From assembly GCF_000169455.1 (NCBI RefSeq), contig NZ_AAYC01000003.1, forward strand, positions 1 through 64,000: a stretch of DNA of 64,000 bases, written 5' to 3'. Positions within the stretch are counted from its first letter, which is position 1. Each line of letters opens with the position of its first letter. Origin of the DNA: Roseobacter sp. SK209-2-6. GTDB taxonomy: Bacteria > Pseudomonadota > Alphaproteobacteria > Rhodobacterales > Rhodobacteraceae. The translations under genes were made by a program, and so were the position numbers. Below the pieces are notes generated by a model, which made no database searches, was not told where the DNA came from, and saw only the letters and a list, made by a program, of their open reading frames with translations. Positions 54,063-62,352 of the stretch are shown here, one piece after another.

Positions 54063-55676
54063 ATGAACAAGATCTTTGAAGTCCCGATGTATCCTTATGC
54101 CCGTCATGAGGATCAGGATGCCGGAGCACCGGTGCGCCGCAAGGTAGTGGTGATTGGTGCAGGCCCTATCGGGTTGGCCGCCGGGATTGAACTGGCGCAG
54201 AGCGGTGTCGAGGTGGTGATCCTCGATGAAAACGACAAGGTGAGCTTTGGCTCCCGTGCCATCTGTTTTGCCAAACGCCCGCTGGAAATCCTCGACCGCC
54301 TTGGCTGTGGCCAGCCCATGGTCGACAAGGGCGTGCAGTGGAATGTGGGCAAGGTCTTCTTTGATGATCGCCAGGTCTATGATTTCAACCTCTTGCCGGA
54401 AGAAGGCCATCAGCGGCCTGCCTTCATCAATCTGCAGCAGTATTACTTTGAAGAATATCTGGTGAACCGGGTCCAGGAATTGCAGGCGCAAGGGGCCCCG
54501 ATCGAGATCCGAGGCCGCAACAAGGTGGCAGCTATTGGCACCCATCCTGACCACGTTGTGCTGGATATCGACACGCCCGAAGGGTCCTACAATCTTGAAG
54601 CTGATTGGCTAATCGCCTGTGATGGCGCAGGTTCACCAACCCGACGGATGCTGGGCCTGGATTTTGTCGGCCGTGTTTTTGAGGATAACTTCCTGATTGC
54701 AGATGTGATCATGGAAGCGGACTTCCCCACCGAGCGCTGGTTCTGGTTTGACCCGCCCTTTAACAAAGGCCAGTCCGCCCTGTTGCACAAACAGCCCGAC
54801 GGGGTCTGGCGCATCGATCTGCAACTTGGCTGGGATATCGACAAAGAGCGCGAGAAGCGTCCGGAAAATGTCATTCCCCGTCTGAAGGCCATGTTGGGTG
54901 ATGATGTTGAGTTCGAGCTCGAGTGGGTCTCGATCTATACCTTCCAATGCCGCCGGATGGAGAAATTCCGCCATGGTCGCGTGTTGTTTGCCGGTGATGC
55001 GGCGCATCAGGTCTCACCCTTTGGCGCGCGTGGCGCCAACTCTGGCCTGCAGGACACGGACAACCTGATCTGGAAACTGAAGCTGGTGATGGAGGGCAAG
55101 GCGCCCGAAAGCCTCTTGGATAGCTATGATCAGGAACGGATCCATGGCGCGGACGAAAACATTCTGAATTCCAGCCGATCAACCGATTTCATCACGCCCA
55201 AGTCAGAGATGAGCCGGGTGCTGCGCGATGCGGTTCTGGACCTATCCGAACATCATGAATTCGCACGCCCCCTGGTGAACTCAGGGCGACTATCTGTGCC
55301 TTGCACCTATGATGGTTCGGCGCTCAATTCGGCGGATGCCCTGCTGGACGGTCCCCCCCGCACCCGGCCCGGTTCCTCCTGCCCGGATGCCCCCCTTGGC
55401 GATGGCTATCTGCTGCCCAAGCTGGGCAATGAATTCATCCTGCTCACCATCGATGCGGATGGACCTGAAGAGATCAAGGAAGCGGGCATTACCGCTCGGC
55501 GGCTGGCTCTGTCGGTCAAAGATGACCGGACCCTAGCGCTGAAAGAGCGCTACCTCGGCGATCATGAAAGCGGTGTCTATCTAATTCGCCCGGACCAGCA
55601 TGTTGCCGCGCGCCGTGCGTCCTATGACGAGACCCAGTTCCGCGCCGCGATCCGCCGCGCTGTTGGCAAGGAGTGA
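54063..55676 (+). CDS. FAD-dependent aromatic hydroxylase
   Basis: This class A flavoprotein monooxygenase has 537 residues. It shows the dinucleotide motif VIGAGPIGLAAGIELAQSG near residue 31, the DG motif LIACDGAGSPTRRMLG, and the GD motif GRVLFAGDAAHQVSPFGARG. It is closest in layout to MhpA and to 3-hydroxyphenylacetate 6-hydroxylase MhaA. GGAGGAG precedes the ATG. A 70-residue protein follows at once, as in MhaAB. Together they may make homogentisate for HmgA. The substrate is inferred, not shown. Confidence 0.87.
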   Translation: MNKIFEVPMYPYARHEDQDAGAPVRRKVVVIGAGPIGLAAGIELAQSGVEVVILDENDKVSFGSRAICFAKRPLEILDRLGCGQPMVDKGVQWNVGKVFFDDRQVYDFNLLPEEGHQRPAFINLQQYYFEEYLVNRVQELQAQGAPIEIRGRNKVAAIGTHPDHVVLDIDTPEGSYNLEADWLIACDGAGSPTRRMLGLDFVGRVFEDNFLIADVIMEADFPTERWFWFDPPFNKGQSALLHKQPDGVWRIDLQLGWDIDKEREKRPENVIPRLKAMLGDDVEFELEWVSIYTFQCRRMEKFRHGRVLFAGDAAHQVSPFGARGANSGLQDTDNLIWKLKLVMEGKAPESLLDSYDQERIHGADENILNSSRSTDFITPKSEMSRVLRDAVLDLSEHHEFARPLVNSGRLSVPCTYDGSALNSADALLDGPPRTRPGSSCPDAPLGDGYLLPKLGNEFILLTIDADGPEEIKEAGITARRLALSVKDDRTLALKERYLGDHESGVYLIRPDQHVAARRASYDETQFRAAIRRAVGKE

Positions 55677-55680
55677 GCAG

Positions 55681-55893
55681 ATGTCCGACACCCTGATCCT
55701 GACCCCGAACATCAATGGCGCCGATGATTTCTACGCAGATCTCCTCGCCGCCCACGAAGGCCTGACCAAAGCCGAGAGCGACGCCTATAACGCGCGACTG
55801 CTTCTGGTGCTGGCCAACCACATTGGAGAACGCGCGATCCTGAAACAGGCGTTGGCGGCAGCTGCGCTCAATTCCGAGGAGGAACAATCGTGA
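55681..55893 (+). CDS. Small DUF2783 protein, possible hydroxylase partner
   Basis: The 70-residue helical, acidic protein (LTPNINGADDFYADLLAAHE, NHIGERAILKQALAAAALNS) matches DUF2783. It starts 4 bases after the flavin hydroxylase, and its stop overlaps the VOC gene's start (GTGA). In Pseudomonas putida U the hydroxylase MhaA needs a small coupling protein MhaB; size and position suggest the same role here, as inference. Confidence 0.78.
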   Translation: MSDTLILTPNINGADDFYADLLAAHEGLTKAESDAYNARLLLVLANHIGERAILKQALAAAALNSEEEQS

Positions 55894-56432
55894 AGATCGA
55901 ACAAATCCACCATGTCGCCTATCGCTGCAAGGATGCGAAAGAGACGGTTGAATGGTACAACAAGATGCTAAAAATGGACTTTGTCCTGGCCATCGCTGAG
56001 GATCACGTACCATCTACCCATGAGCCGGATCCCTATATGCATATCTTTATGGATGCGGGGAACGGCAATGTGCTGGCCTTCTTTGAGCTGCCGACCAAAC
56101 CCGAGATGGACCGCGACCGCAACACGCCCATCTGGGTGCAGCACATTGCCTTCAAGGTGAAAGACCGCGAGTCGCTGATCGAATTCAAGGATCACCTTGA
56201 AGCCAATGGCGTCGAAGTATTGGGTGTGACCGATCACTCCATTTTCCACTCGATCTATTTCTTTGATCCCAACGGGCACCGGGTTGAGCTGGCCTGCCCC
56301 GATCCAAAGGAAGAAGCACTGCTGGCCAAACTGGATGCAGTGAAATGGGAAATGCTGGAAGAATGGTCCAAGACAAAAAAAGCCCCAAAACACGCTGAAT
56401 GGCTCCATGCCAAAGAACTGAGCGAGGTTTGA
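55890..56432 (+). CDS. VOC-family (glyoxalase/dioxygenase fold) protein
   Basis: The 180-residue protein has two beta-alpha-beta-beta-beta halves of the vicinal-oxygen-chelate fold: IHHVAYRCKDAKETVEWYNK, then HIAFKVKDRESLIEFKDHLE, FFDPNGHRVELACP. Metal-type His and Glu are visible in both halves. It is too short to be 4-hydroxyphenylpyruvate dioxygenase. A GTG start is preceded by GAGGAGGA. It is coupled to the DUF2783 gene; maiA follows. Confidence 0.85.
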   Translation: MKIEQIHHVAYRCKDAKETVEWYNKMLKMDFVLAIAEDHVPSTHEPDPYMHIFMDAGNGNVLAFFELPTKPEMDRDRNTPIWVQHIAFKVKDRESLIEFKDHLEANGVEVLGVTDHSIFHSIYFFDPNGHRVELACPDPKEEALLAKLDAVKWEMLEEWSKTKKAPKHAEWLHAKELSEV

Positions 56433-56508
56433 CAACCGCTTCTGTTTGAGCGTTTTGGGCAATCGGTGACGCCGGTTGCCCTCTCTCCTATTCAAGGAAA
56501 GACCTGTG

Positions 56509-57165
56509 ATGCACGACACCGTTCTTTTTGACTACTGGCGCTCTTCGGCCAGCTACCGTTTGCGGATTGCCCTCAACCTGGCGGGGATCCCCTATCAGGC
56601 TATCTCAGTCGATCTGGTCAAGGGGGAGCAGAAATCCCCAGAGCATCTGGCCCGCAACCCGCAGGGGCTGGTGCCAGTTCTAGAAATTGATGGGCTGCGC
56701 CTGACGCAGTCCCTGGCCATCCTGGAGTATCTGGATCTGACGCGCGACCTGGGTCTCTTGCCAAAGGACCCGGTGACCCGCGCCCAGGTGCAGGCATTGG
56801 CGCATTCTGTTGCGGTTGATGTCCATCCTGTGTGCAACCTGCAGGTCGCCAAGCATGCCACCAAACTCTCGGGTGGGGCAGACGGCATGCCAGGGGGTTG
56901 GATGCGCCATTTCATTCGCCCCGGCCTCGAAGCCTTTGAGGTCCTGCTTGCAGGTTTTGAACAGGCTCCCTATTGCGCTGGACCCCAGCCAGGTATTGCG
57001 GATATCTGCCTTATGCCACAGCTCTACAATGCGCGGCGCTGGGAGGTGGATTTCTCTGACATGCCGCGCATAGTTTCGGTTGAAGAAGCCTGTTCCAAGC
57101 ATCCAGCCTTTGCCAAAGCCCACCCGGACGTAGTGAATCCGAACACTGGAACTCCCGGAACCTGA
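56509..57165 (+). CDS. maiA: Maleylacetoacetate isomerase
   Basis: MaiA (zeta-class GST) isomerises maleylacetoacetate to fumarylacetoacetate between HmgA and FahA. The 218-residue protein has the active-site motif YWRSSASYRLRIALNL, NPQGLVPVLEI and the C-terminal GIADICLMPQLYNARRWEVD. AAGGA precedes the start; a GTG one codon upstream is equally possible. It closes the homogentisate cluster, supplying the middle enzyme. Confidence 0.94.
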   Translation: MHDTVLFDYWRSSASYRLRIALNLAGIPYQAISVDLVKGEQKSPEHLARNPQGLVPVLEIDGLRLTQSLAILEYLDLTRDLGLLPKDPVTRAQVQALAHSVAVDVHPVCNLQVAKHATKLSGGADGMPGGWMRHFIRPGLEAFEVLLAGFEQAPYCAGPQPGIADICLMPQLYNARRWEVDFSDMPRIVSVEEACSKHPAFAKAHPDVVNPNTGTPGT

Positions 57166-57171
57166 ACCCTC

Positions 57172-58089
57172 CTAGACTGCTCGCCTCCGCAAGATCCGCC
57201 TGAGGAGGCGACCATCAGTGACAACCAGCCCCAGTGCTATAATCGCAAAGCCCCAAAAGGCCTCCTGTGTCAGCAGCTCTCCGAGAAAGAGCGCACCAAG
57301 AGTGATCGCGACTGGTGGGATCAACAGGGTCACCAGCATCAGATTAGCCGCTCCCGCCAGGCGAAGGATCTCGAAATATAGCAGATAGGCCAAAGCGGTA
57401 GACAAGACCGCGATACCGATAAGGGCGCCCCAGACCGAAATGGAAAGATCATGGCGCGGCACCCCATCAACATAGAGGCTCAGCGGCAGCATCAAAACTG
57501 TACTGCCCACAATCATGCCCAAGGCATTCATCAGTGGTGGCTGCCCTGCCAGAAACAGTTTTCCCCATACGCTGGCAAAAGCATATGAAAGTGCGGCTGC
57601 CAATATGGCTATCTGTGCCAGACTGCGCGGATCAAGTGAGGTGAGCGCCGCCGACCCCATAATCACGGCAACACCCAGAAACCCCAGCACTGCCCCAATC
57701 AGCTTTTGCGGCGTCAATGGTTCATCCTTTAGCAGGAGCCCCGCAACCACGGCGCCAAACATCGCTGTTGTTCCATTGAGGATCGATGCCAGCCCGCCCT
57801 CAATTTCTGTTTGCCCCCAGAAAATCAACGAAAAGGGTAAGGCATTGTTCAGAGCCCCCATACCCAGGTAAGCCCCCCAAATCCCTGGCTCTCGCGGGAT
57901 AGGAATAGCTTTTACGCGGGTCACCAAGAACAAGACGGGCACTGCCAAGGCAACCCTAAACAGGGTAACGCTCAGCGGGGGCAGTTCAGACAAGGCCACT
58001 TCGGCAAAGAAAAAGGACCCACCCCACACAAGGGCGAGCAAGACCAGCAAGAGACCTGATGTCAGATTTAAACTTGGGGAAGTGGGCAC
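57172..58089 (-). CDS. EamA-family (DMT) transporter
   Basis: The 305-residue protein has ten hydrophobic segments in two EamA repeats (LALVWGGSFFFAEVAL with the WGGSF entrance motif, and ALSYAFASVWGKLFLAG). It opens with a GTG. It is convergent with maiA, so it is likely not part of the aromatic operon. The substrate is unknown. Confidence 0.87.
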   Translation of the reverse strand: MPTSPSLNLTSGLLLVLLALVWGGSFFFAEVALSELPPLSVTLFRVALAVPVLFLVTRVKAIPIPREPGIWGAYLGMGALNNALPFSLIFWGQTEIEGGLASILNGTTAMFGAVVAGLLLKDEPLTPQKLIGAVLGFLGVAVIMGSAALTSLDPRSLAQIAILAAALSYAFASVWGKLFLAGQPPLMNALGMIVGSTVLMLPLSLYVDGVPRHDLSISVWGALIGIAVLSTALAYLLYFEILRLAGAANLMLVTLLIPPVAITLGALFLGELLTQEAFWGFAIIALGLVVTDGRLLRRILRRRAV

Positions 58090-58244
58090 TGAACTATCCT
58101 TTGAATTCGCCCCTCAACCCTAGTCCTGACAGGCCAATCCTCGCGACCCGTTTCATGCGCATTGCAGAACAGAATGGGCGCTGCCTAGGAGCACTTTCGC
58201 CGCTTCAGCGATCCTGCTCCCAACTGCATAACCACATCGGCTGT

Positions 58245-58979
58245 TCAACCCAGGCTATTCAACTCTGGCGCTTCTTGCAGGGATGCAACGGGCATGCGCA
58301 CCTCACGACCGGCAAAGGAGAACAACCCATCCTCTTCCAGGCGTTTCACCAAGCGCGACATGGTTTCAGGCTGCACACCAATCAGGTCCGCCAGATCCAT
58401 TCGGGACAGTGGCAGACGCATAGAGATCTCTGCTCCTTGCTGCCCCCCATGTATCGCCATCAGGCGACAAAGCAGATCTGCCAGCCGTTCCTTGTTGGTG
58501 AGTTTTGCAGCCGCAATGATGCGTTCGTGGCTCCGATCAATTTCTTTGAGGCAACGGTTCGCCAAACGCCCCAAGGTTCCTGGTGTTTCTCCGGCAACCC
58601 TTTCGGCGGTTTGTTTGGACACCGTGCAAATCCGCGAAGGCAGCAATGCCCGTGCTTCCGTTTGGTGGGGCAAGTTGCTCAGAAACGAACGATACCCTAC
58701 AATCTCACCCGGATAGGCCAGCCGCATCAGGGTGGAGCTCCCATCCTCATGATGACAACGCAAGGCGATCAGACCGCTGGACACACAATACACCCCGTGA
58801 CTGGCCTCCCCCTGTTTGAACAGGAGCTGTCCTCCTTCCAGAATGCGGCGTGAAAACCCACGCTGCAATGAAGGGACTGCCGCCTCTTCGACAGGCTGCC
58901 AGACACTGTTGTCATAGAAACCACATTTGCTGCAGGGATGTGCATTTTGCCTGGCGCGTGGGGGTTGGCTGCTTTGCAT
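58245..58979 (-). CDS. Crp/Fnr-family regulator, two N-terminal cysteines only
   Basis: The 244-residue regulator has a cyclic-nucleotide-like beta-roll (LFKQGEASHGVYCVSSGLIALR), a dimerisation helix, and an Fnr-type recognition helix (LADLIGVQPETMSRLVKRLE) whose E-x2-SR reads TTGAT-like half-sites. The N-terminus has CSKC (Cys16, Cys19), but the third cysteine of a 4Fe-4S FNR cluster is not where expected (NSVW follows). It may sense another signal. It is divergent from the P450-alkB operon with a TTGAC-N4-GTCAA dyad between. Confidence 0.88.
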   Translation of the reverse strand: MQSSQPPRARQNAHPCSKCGFYDNSVWQPVEEAAVPSLQRGFSRRILEGGQLLFKQGEASHGVYCVSSGLIALRCHHEDGSSTLMRLAYPGEIVGYRSFLSNLPHQTEARALLPSRICTVSKQTAERVAGETPGTLGRLANRCLKEIDRSHERIIAAAKLTNKERLADLLCRLMAIHGGQQGAEISMRLPLSRMDLADLIGVQPETMSRLVKRLEEDGLFSFAGREVRMPVASLQEAPELNSLG

Positions 58980-59111
58980 AAACGCTTCTTTCTAGTCCTC
59001 TCTTCTCATTCCCCAAACTACCACATCACAAATCACCAGGTCGATGCGCTACTTCGGCCCGTTTGGTTTGGCGCCCCGACGCAGAAGAAACAGTTTATTT
59101 CCAGAACCAAG

Positions 59112-59125
59112 TTGACGACGGTCAA
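59112..59125. promoter_or_regulatory. FNR/NNR-type dyad TTGAC-N4-GTCAA
   Basis: A perfect inverted repeat with the half-site spacing of Crp/Fnr boxes (TTGAT-N4-ATCAA). It lies about 65 bases before the P450 start and 133 bases before the divergent crp/fnr start. The Fnr-type E-x2-SR helix of the neighbouring regulator is expected to read this kind of site. Confidence 0.6.
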
Positions 59126-59189
59126 TCTCAAGGACCCTGCACGCTCTAAAAAGTTCAAACCCTGAATTCCGACATCCCGGAGATCTCTG

Positions 59190-60608
59190 TTGTTTGACAC
59201 CCCGGTACCGCAGCCACCCAAACCGACCAGCCGTGCCCGAAAGGTTTCCTTGCGTGGTTATTACAAGCTGTTCAAGCGAGATATCCTTTCCGCGCTGCCC
59301 GGGCATCTCTACCGCGCCTGGATGGCGGAGATGCGCACGCCCTTCTTTCGCTCCTACCTTTGCAACGATCCGGAGTTGGTCGACCTTGTTCTAAAACAAA
59401 GAGCAATGGATTTCCCCAAGTCAGAGCGCATTCGCGTAGGCCTGAAACCGCTTCTGGGCGAGTCGATCTTTATTTCCAACGGCGAGCTTTGGGCACGCCA
59501 GCGGCGGATCATCGATCCTGCATTTGAGGGCGGGCGATTGCGGGTGGTCTTCCCTTCTATGTGGGACAGCGGCAATGCGGCCACCGCCCGGCTGCTGCCC
59601 CGCGCCTCTGGTCAGCCGGTTGAGATCGAGGAAGTCACCAGCCATGTGGCCATGGATGTGATCTTCCGAACCCTGTTTTCGATCCCCATCGAGCATGAAA
59701 TCGCCCAGGCTGCTTTCCAGACCTTCCGCAATCACCAGGCAGGCCAGCCAGTGGCCAATCTTGCCGCGTTGCTGCCCCTGCCGCGCTGGCTGCCCGGTGT
59801 GCATTCGCGCCAGACCAAGGAAACCGCCCGCACCATTCGCGGGCTGGTGCGCCAGCTGGTGGATGAACGCGCCAAACGCATCGCCGAAGGCACCGCACCG
59901 GATGATCTGGCAACCAAGATCATGACCACCCCGGACCCGGAAACCGGGCGCTGCTTCGAGCCGGAGGAAATGGTCGACCAAGTGGCGATCTTCTTTCTCG
60001 CCGGTCATGAGACCTCTGCCGCAGCGCTGGCCTGGGCGCTATATCTCCTGGCGCTTTATCCCGAATGGCAAGAACGGCTGGCCGCTGAGGCGCAGGCGGC
60101 GATAGATCCGGAAAAGATCTATTTCTCGACACTGTCGAAACTGCGCCAGTCGCGGGCCGTCTTCCGTGAAACCATGCGGCTCTACCCGCCGGTTCCCATG
60201 TATGTCCGCGAGGCCCGCTGCCCCGAGAATTTCCGCGAGCGCAAAGTCGCCAAGGGATCCCAGGTGGTGATCAGCCCCTGGCACCTGCACCGTCACGAAC
60301 GCCTTTGGGAGCGGCCCGACGAGTTTGACCCTTCGCGCTTTGAAACCGAGAACGGCAAGGCCTGCCTGCGCAATGCCTATGTGCCCTTCTCCATCGGCCC
60401 GCGGGTCTGCCCCGGCTCTGCCTTTGCCATGGCCGAAGGGCCGCTTCTTCTGTCGATGCTGGTGCGCGCCTTCCGCTTTGATCTGGTGCCCGGCAAAGAG
60501 CCGGTGCCCGTCGCCCATCTGACCCTGCGCGCCAAGGAGGGCATTCACCTGGCCCTGACCCCGCGCAGCGAAACTCCATTGCAGAAAGGTCCCGAAGATG
60601 CCCGCTGA
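59190..60608 (+). CDS. Cytochrome P450
   Basis: The 472-residue P450 has the I-helix AGHETSA (271-277), the ETMR of the K-helix, and the heme loop FSIGPRVCPGSAFAMAEG with axial Cys407. The AGHET motif resembles CYP4/CYP102-like families and differs from the GGNDTTRN of CYP153 alkane hydroxylases. A TTG start is preceded by GGAG at seven bases. Its stop overlaps alkB, so both are made together. Ferredoxin and reductase are not adjacent. Fatty acids or alkanes are plausible substrates, by context only. Confidence 0.93.
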   Translation: MFDTPVPQPPKPTSRARKVSLRGYYKLFKRDILSALPGHLYRAWMAEMRTPFFRSYLCNDPELVDLVLKQRAMDFPKSERIRVGLKPLLGESIFISNGELWARQRRIIDPAFEGGRLRVVFPSMWDSGNAATARLLPRASGQPVEIEEVTSHVAMDVIFRTLFSIPIEHEIAQAAFQTFRNHQAGQPVANLAALLPLPRWLPGVHSRQTKETARTIRGLVRQLVDERAKRIAEGTAPDDLATKIMTTPDPETGRCFEPEEMVDQVAIFFLAGHETSAAALAWALYLLALYPEWQERLAAEAQAAIDPEKIYFSTLSKLRQSRAVFRETMRLYPPVPMYVREARCPENFRERKVAKGSQVVISPWHLHRHERLWERPDEFDPSRFETENGKACLRNAYVPFSIGPRVCPGSAFAMAEGPLLLSMLVRAFRFDLVPGKEPVPVAHLTLRAKEGIHLALTPRSETPLQKGPEDAR

Positions 60609-61746
60609 CACCGCTGCTGCCAGCAGCCCGCCGCCAAAGGCCTGGCCCTATTGGATGACCATGGCCTTTGTGCCGCTGGTCATCCTGGCTGTAACCCAGG
60701 GTGGCTGGTACATCCTGCTGATCCCCGTTTACGGTTGGGTGCTGATGCCGCTGCTGGATCTGGTTTTAGGCAAGGATCTACGAAATCCAGACCCTAACAC
60801 TCCGGATTCCGCACTTTTCTGGTTCCGGCTGCTGACCTGGATCTGGTTCCCAATCCAGTTTTCCCTGGTCTTTGGAACCCTCTACTACCTCACGCATGTG
60901 AGCAGCTATTCAACGCTGGAGACCCTTGGCATCCTCTTTGGGATTGGCGTCACCACCGGCACAGTGGGGATCGTCTATGCCCATGAACTGATGCATAAAC
61001 CCAACCGGTTGGAACGCAATCTTGGCGACCTCCTTATGGCCTTGGTGCTCTACGGGCATTTCCGGACCGAGCACCTATTGGTGCATCACCCTCATGTCGG
61101 CACGCCGCGCGACACCGTGACCGCGCGCTATAACGAGGGCTTTCACCGGGCTTTCTTGCGAATTCTGCTGACCGGTTTTGGCTCTGCCTGCCGGGCTGAG
61201 GGCGCAATGCTGGCCCGGCGCGGGCGTTCAGCCTGGCATCTTTCCAATCCGATCTGGAAATATCTCACCCTACAGGCGCTCTTTCTGGCCCTGGCCTATG
61301 CGATAGGCGGCTGGGTTGCGGTGGGTCTTTTTGCCTTCCAGGCACTGGTTGCGGTCTGGCAGCTCGAACTCACCAACTATGTCGAGCACTACGGGCTGAC
61401 CCGCAAACATCTGGGCGAGGGGCGCTATGAACCGGTGAAACCGCACCACTCCTGGGATTCAGCGCATCGAGTCTCCGGGCTTTTGCTGATCAACCTACAG
61501 CGCCACGCGGACCACCATGTGCACCCGATGCGCCGCTTCCCACTGCTGCAGGTCTATGACGAAAGTGAAGTGCCAATGCTGCCAACGGGATATCCGCCGA
61601 TGACAGCACTGGCCATGGTGCCGCCACTCTGGCGACGCCTGTTCAACCCGAAGGTCCGGGCCTGGCGCAATCAATTCTACCCCGAGATTGAAGACTGGAG
61701 CGCCTATAAGGCAGGCTCTCTGCCGCCACCAAAAGGCGCAGGTTAG
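60598..61746 (+). CDS. alkB: Alkane 1-monooxygenase (AlkB-type)
   Basis: AlkB is a membrane diiron enzyme hydroxylating medium-chain alkanes or related chains. The 382-residue protein has six membrane segments and the eight-histidine core: HELMH (129-133), EHLLVHH (158-164), NYVEHYG (260-266) and LQRHADHH (300-307), at AlkB spacing. The second box is EHLLVHH rather than EHxxGHH, so the pocket may differ. It overlaps the P450 gene by 11 bases. No rubredoxin gene is nearby. Confidence 0.92.
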   Translation: MPADTAAASSPPPKAWPYWMTMAFVPLVILAVTQGGWYILLIPVYGWVLMPLLDLVLGKDLRNPDPNTPDSALFWFRLLTWIWFPIQFSLVFGTLYYLTHVSSYSTLETLGILFGIGVTTGTVGIVYAHELMHKPNRLERNLGDLLMALVLYGHFRTEHLLVHHPHVGTPRDTVTARYNEGFHRAFLRILLTGFGSACRAEGAMLARRGRSAWHLSNPIWKYLTLQALFLALAYAIGGWVAVGLFAFQALVAVWQLELTNYVEHYGLTRKHLGEGRYEPVKPHHSWDSAHRVSGLLLINLQRHADHHVHPMRRFPLLQVYDESEVPMLPTGYPPMTALAMVPPLWRRLFNPKVRAWRNQFYPEIEDWSAYKAGSLPPPKGAG

Positions 61747-61770
61747 GATCAAATTCCCTTGTTAGAGCCG

Positions 61771-61806
61771 AAAATGCGGCAGCAGCCTAGGCTGCCGCTG
61801 CATTTT
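61771..61806. terminator. Bidirectional terminator between alkB and DUF2478
   Basis: AAAATGC pairs with GCATTTT, and GGCAGC with GCTGCC, across a 3-base bulge; the centre is a perfect GCAGCC-TA-GGCTGC palindrome. It separates the convergent alkB and DUF2478 genes. Confidence 0.75.
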
Positions 61807-62312
61807 CAATACATCGCCTCTTGGCACCAGGCCTTGAGTGCTGTTTCCTCATCCGGAAGCGCCTCAGCAAGCCCGCCAGCAAACGCCTCAAACTTCTCCC
61901 GTGAGGCAAGCCCAACGCCAACCAGAACCGGGATACCCGTCTCAATGGCCTGACCAATCACCGCGCAGAAGCCACGGCCCGCACATTCTTCGGGTCCGAA
62001 TTTATTCAGGACAAACAGCTCAACCCCATCAAGCGGCTCGGCCTCCACCTGACGCACCGCCTCGGTGATGGCGCTGGGGTCCAGCCGGCAGGCGTCGGAG
62101 CCCGCACCAAGGTTCTGGGTAATCTGGATGATATTGCCACTGGACAGAACCCGCACCCGCATATCGCATCCATTGGCCGCAGTCCCTTCATAGCTCTCAT
62201 CTTTGACGATGCCCGCCAGCTGGTGCCCCTCGGCCTGCAAATTCCCGGCTAATTGGGACAGAAGGCGGTCGGTCTCACCGCGCTTTTCAGAACTGAGAGA
62301 TGCGATTTTCAT
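61806..62312 (-). CDS. DUF2478 protein
   Basis: The 168-residue soluble protein matches the DUF2478 family, often annotated as a nucleoside-triphosphatase-like fold. It shows RLLSQLAGNLQAEGHQLAGIVKD, CDMRVRVLSSG, LFVLNKFGPEECAGRGFCAVI (with two cysteines) and GIPVLVGVGLASREKFEAF. AAGGAAGG precedes the ATG. The family recurs near molybdate-uptake and denitrification genes; here nnrS and ubiV lie upstream on the same strand. Confidence 0.83.
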   Translation of the reverse strand: MKIASLSSEKRGETDRLLSQLAGNLQAEGHQLAGIVKDESYEGTAANGCDMRVRVLSSGNIIQITQNLGAGSDACRLDPSAITEAVRQVEAEPLDGVELFVLNKFGPEECAGRGFCAVIGQAIETGIPVLVGVGLASREKFEAFAGGLAEALPDEETALKAWCQEAMY

Positions 62313-62352
62313 AACGCCTTCCTTTGCAAAACTAGGGTCTATTCCGGGGTGT

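Noticed and set aside
55890-56432. 4-hydroxyphenylpyruvate dioxygenase as the VOC protein
   Set aside because: It has 180 residues with one VOC module; HPPD needs about 350 with two modules and a characteristic C-terminal helix.
59190-60608. CYP153 alkane hydroxylase, suggested by the neighbouring alkB
   Set aside because: The I-helix is AGHETSA, not the GGNDTTRN-type motif of CYP153.
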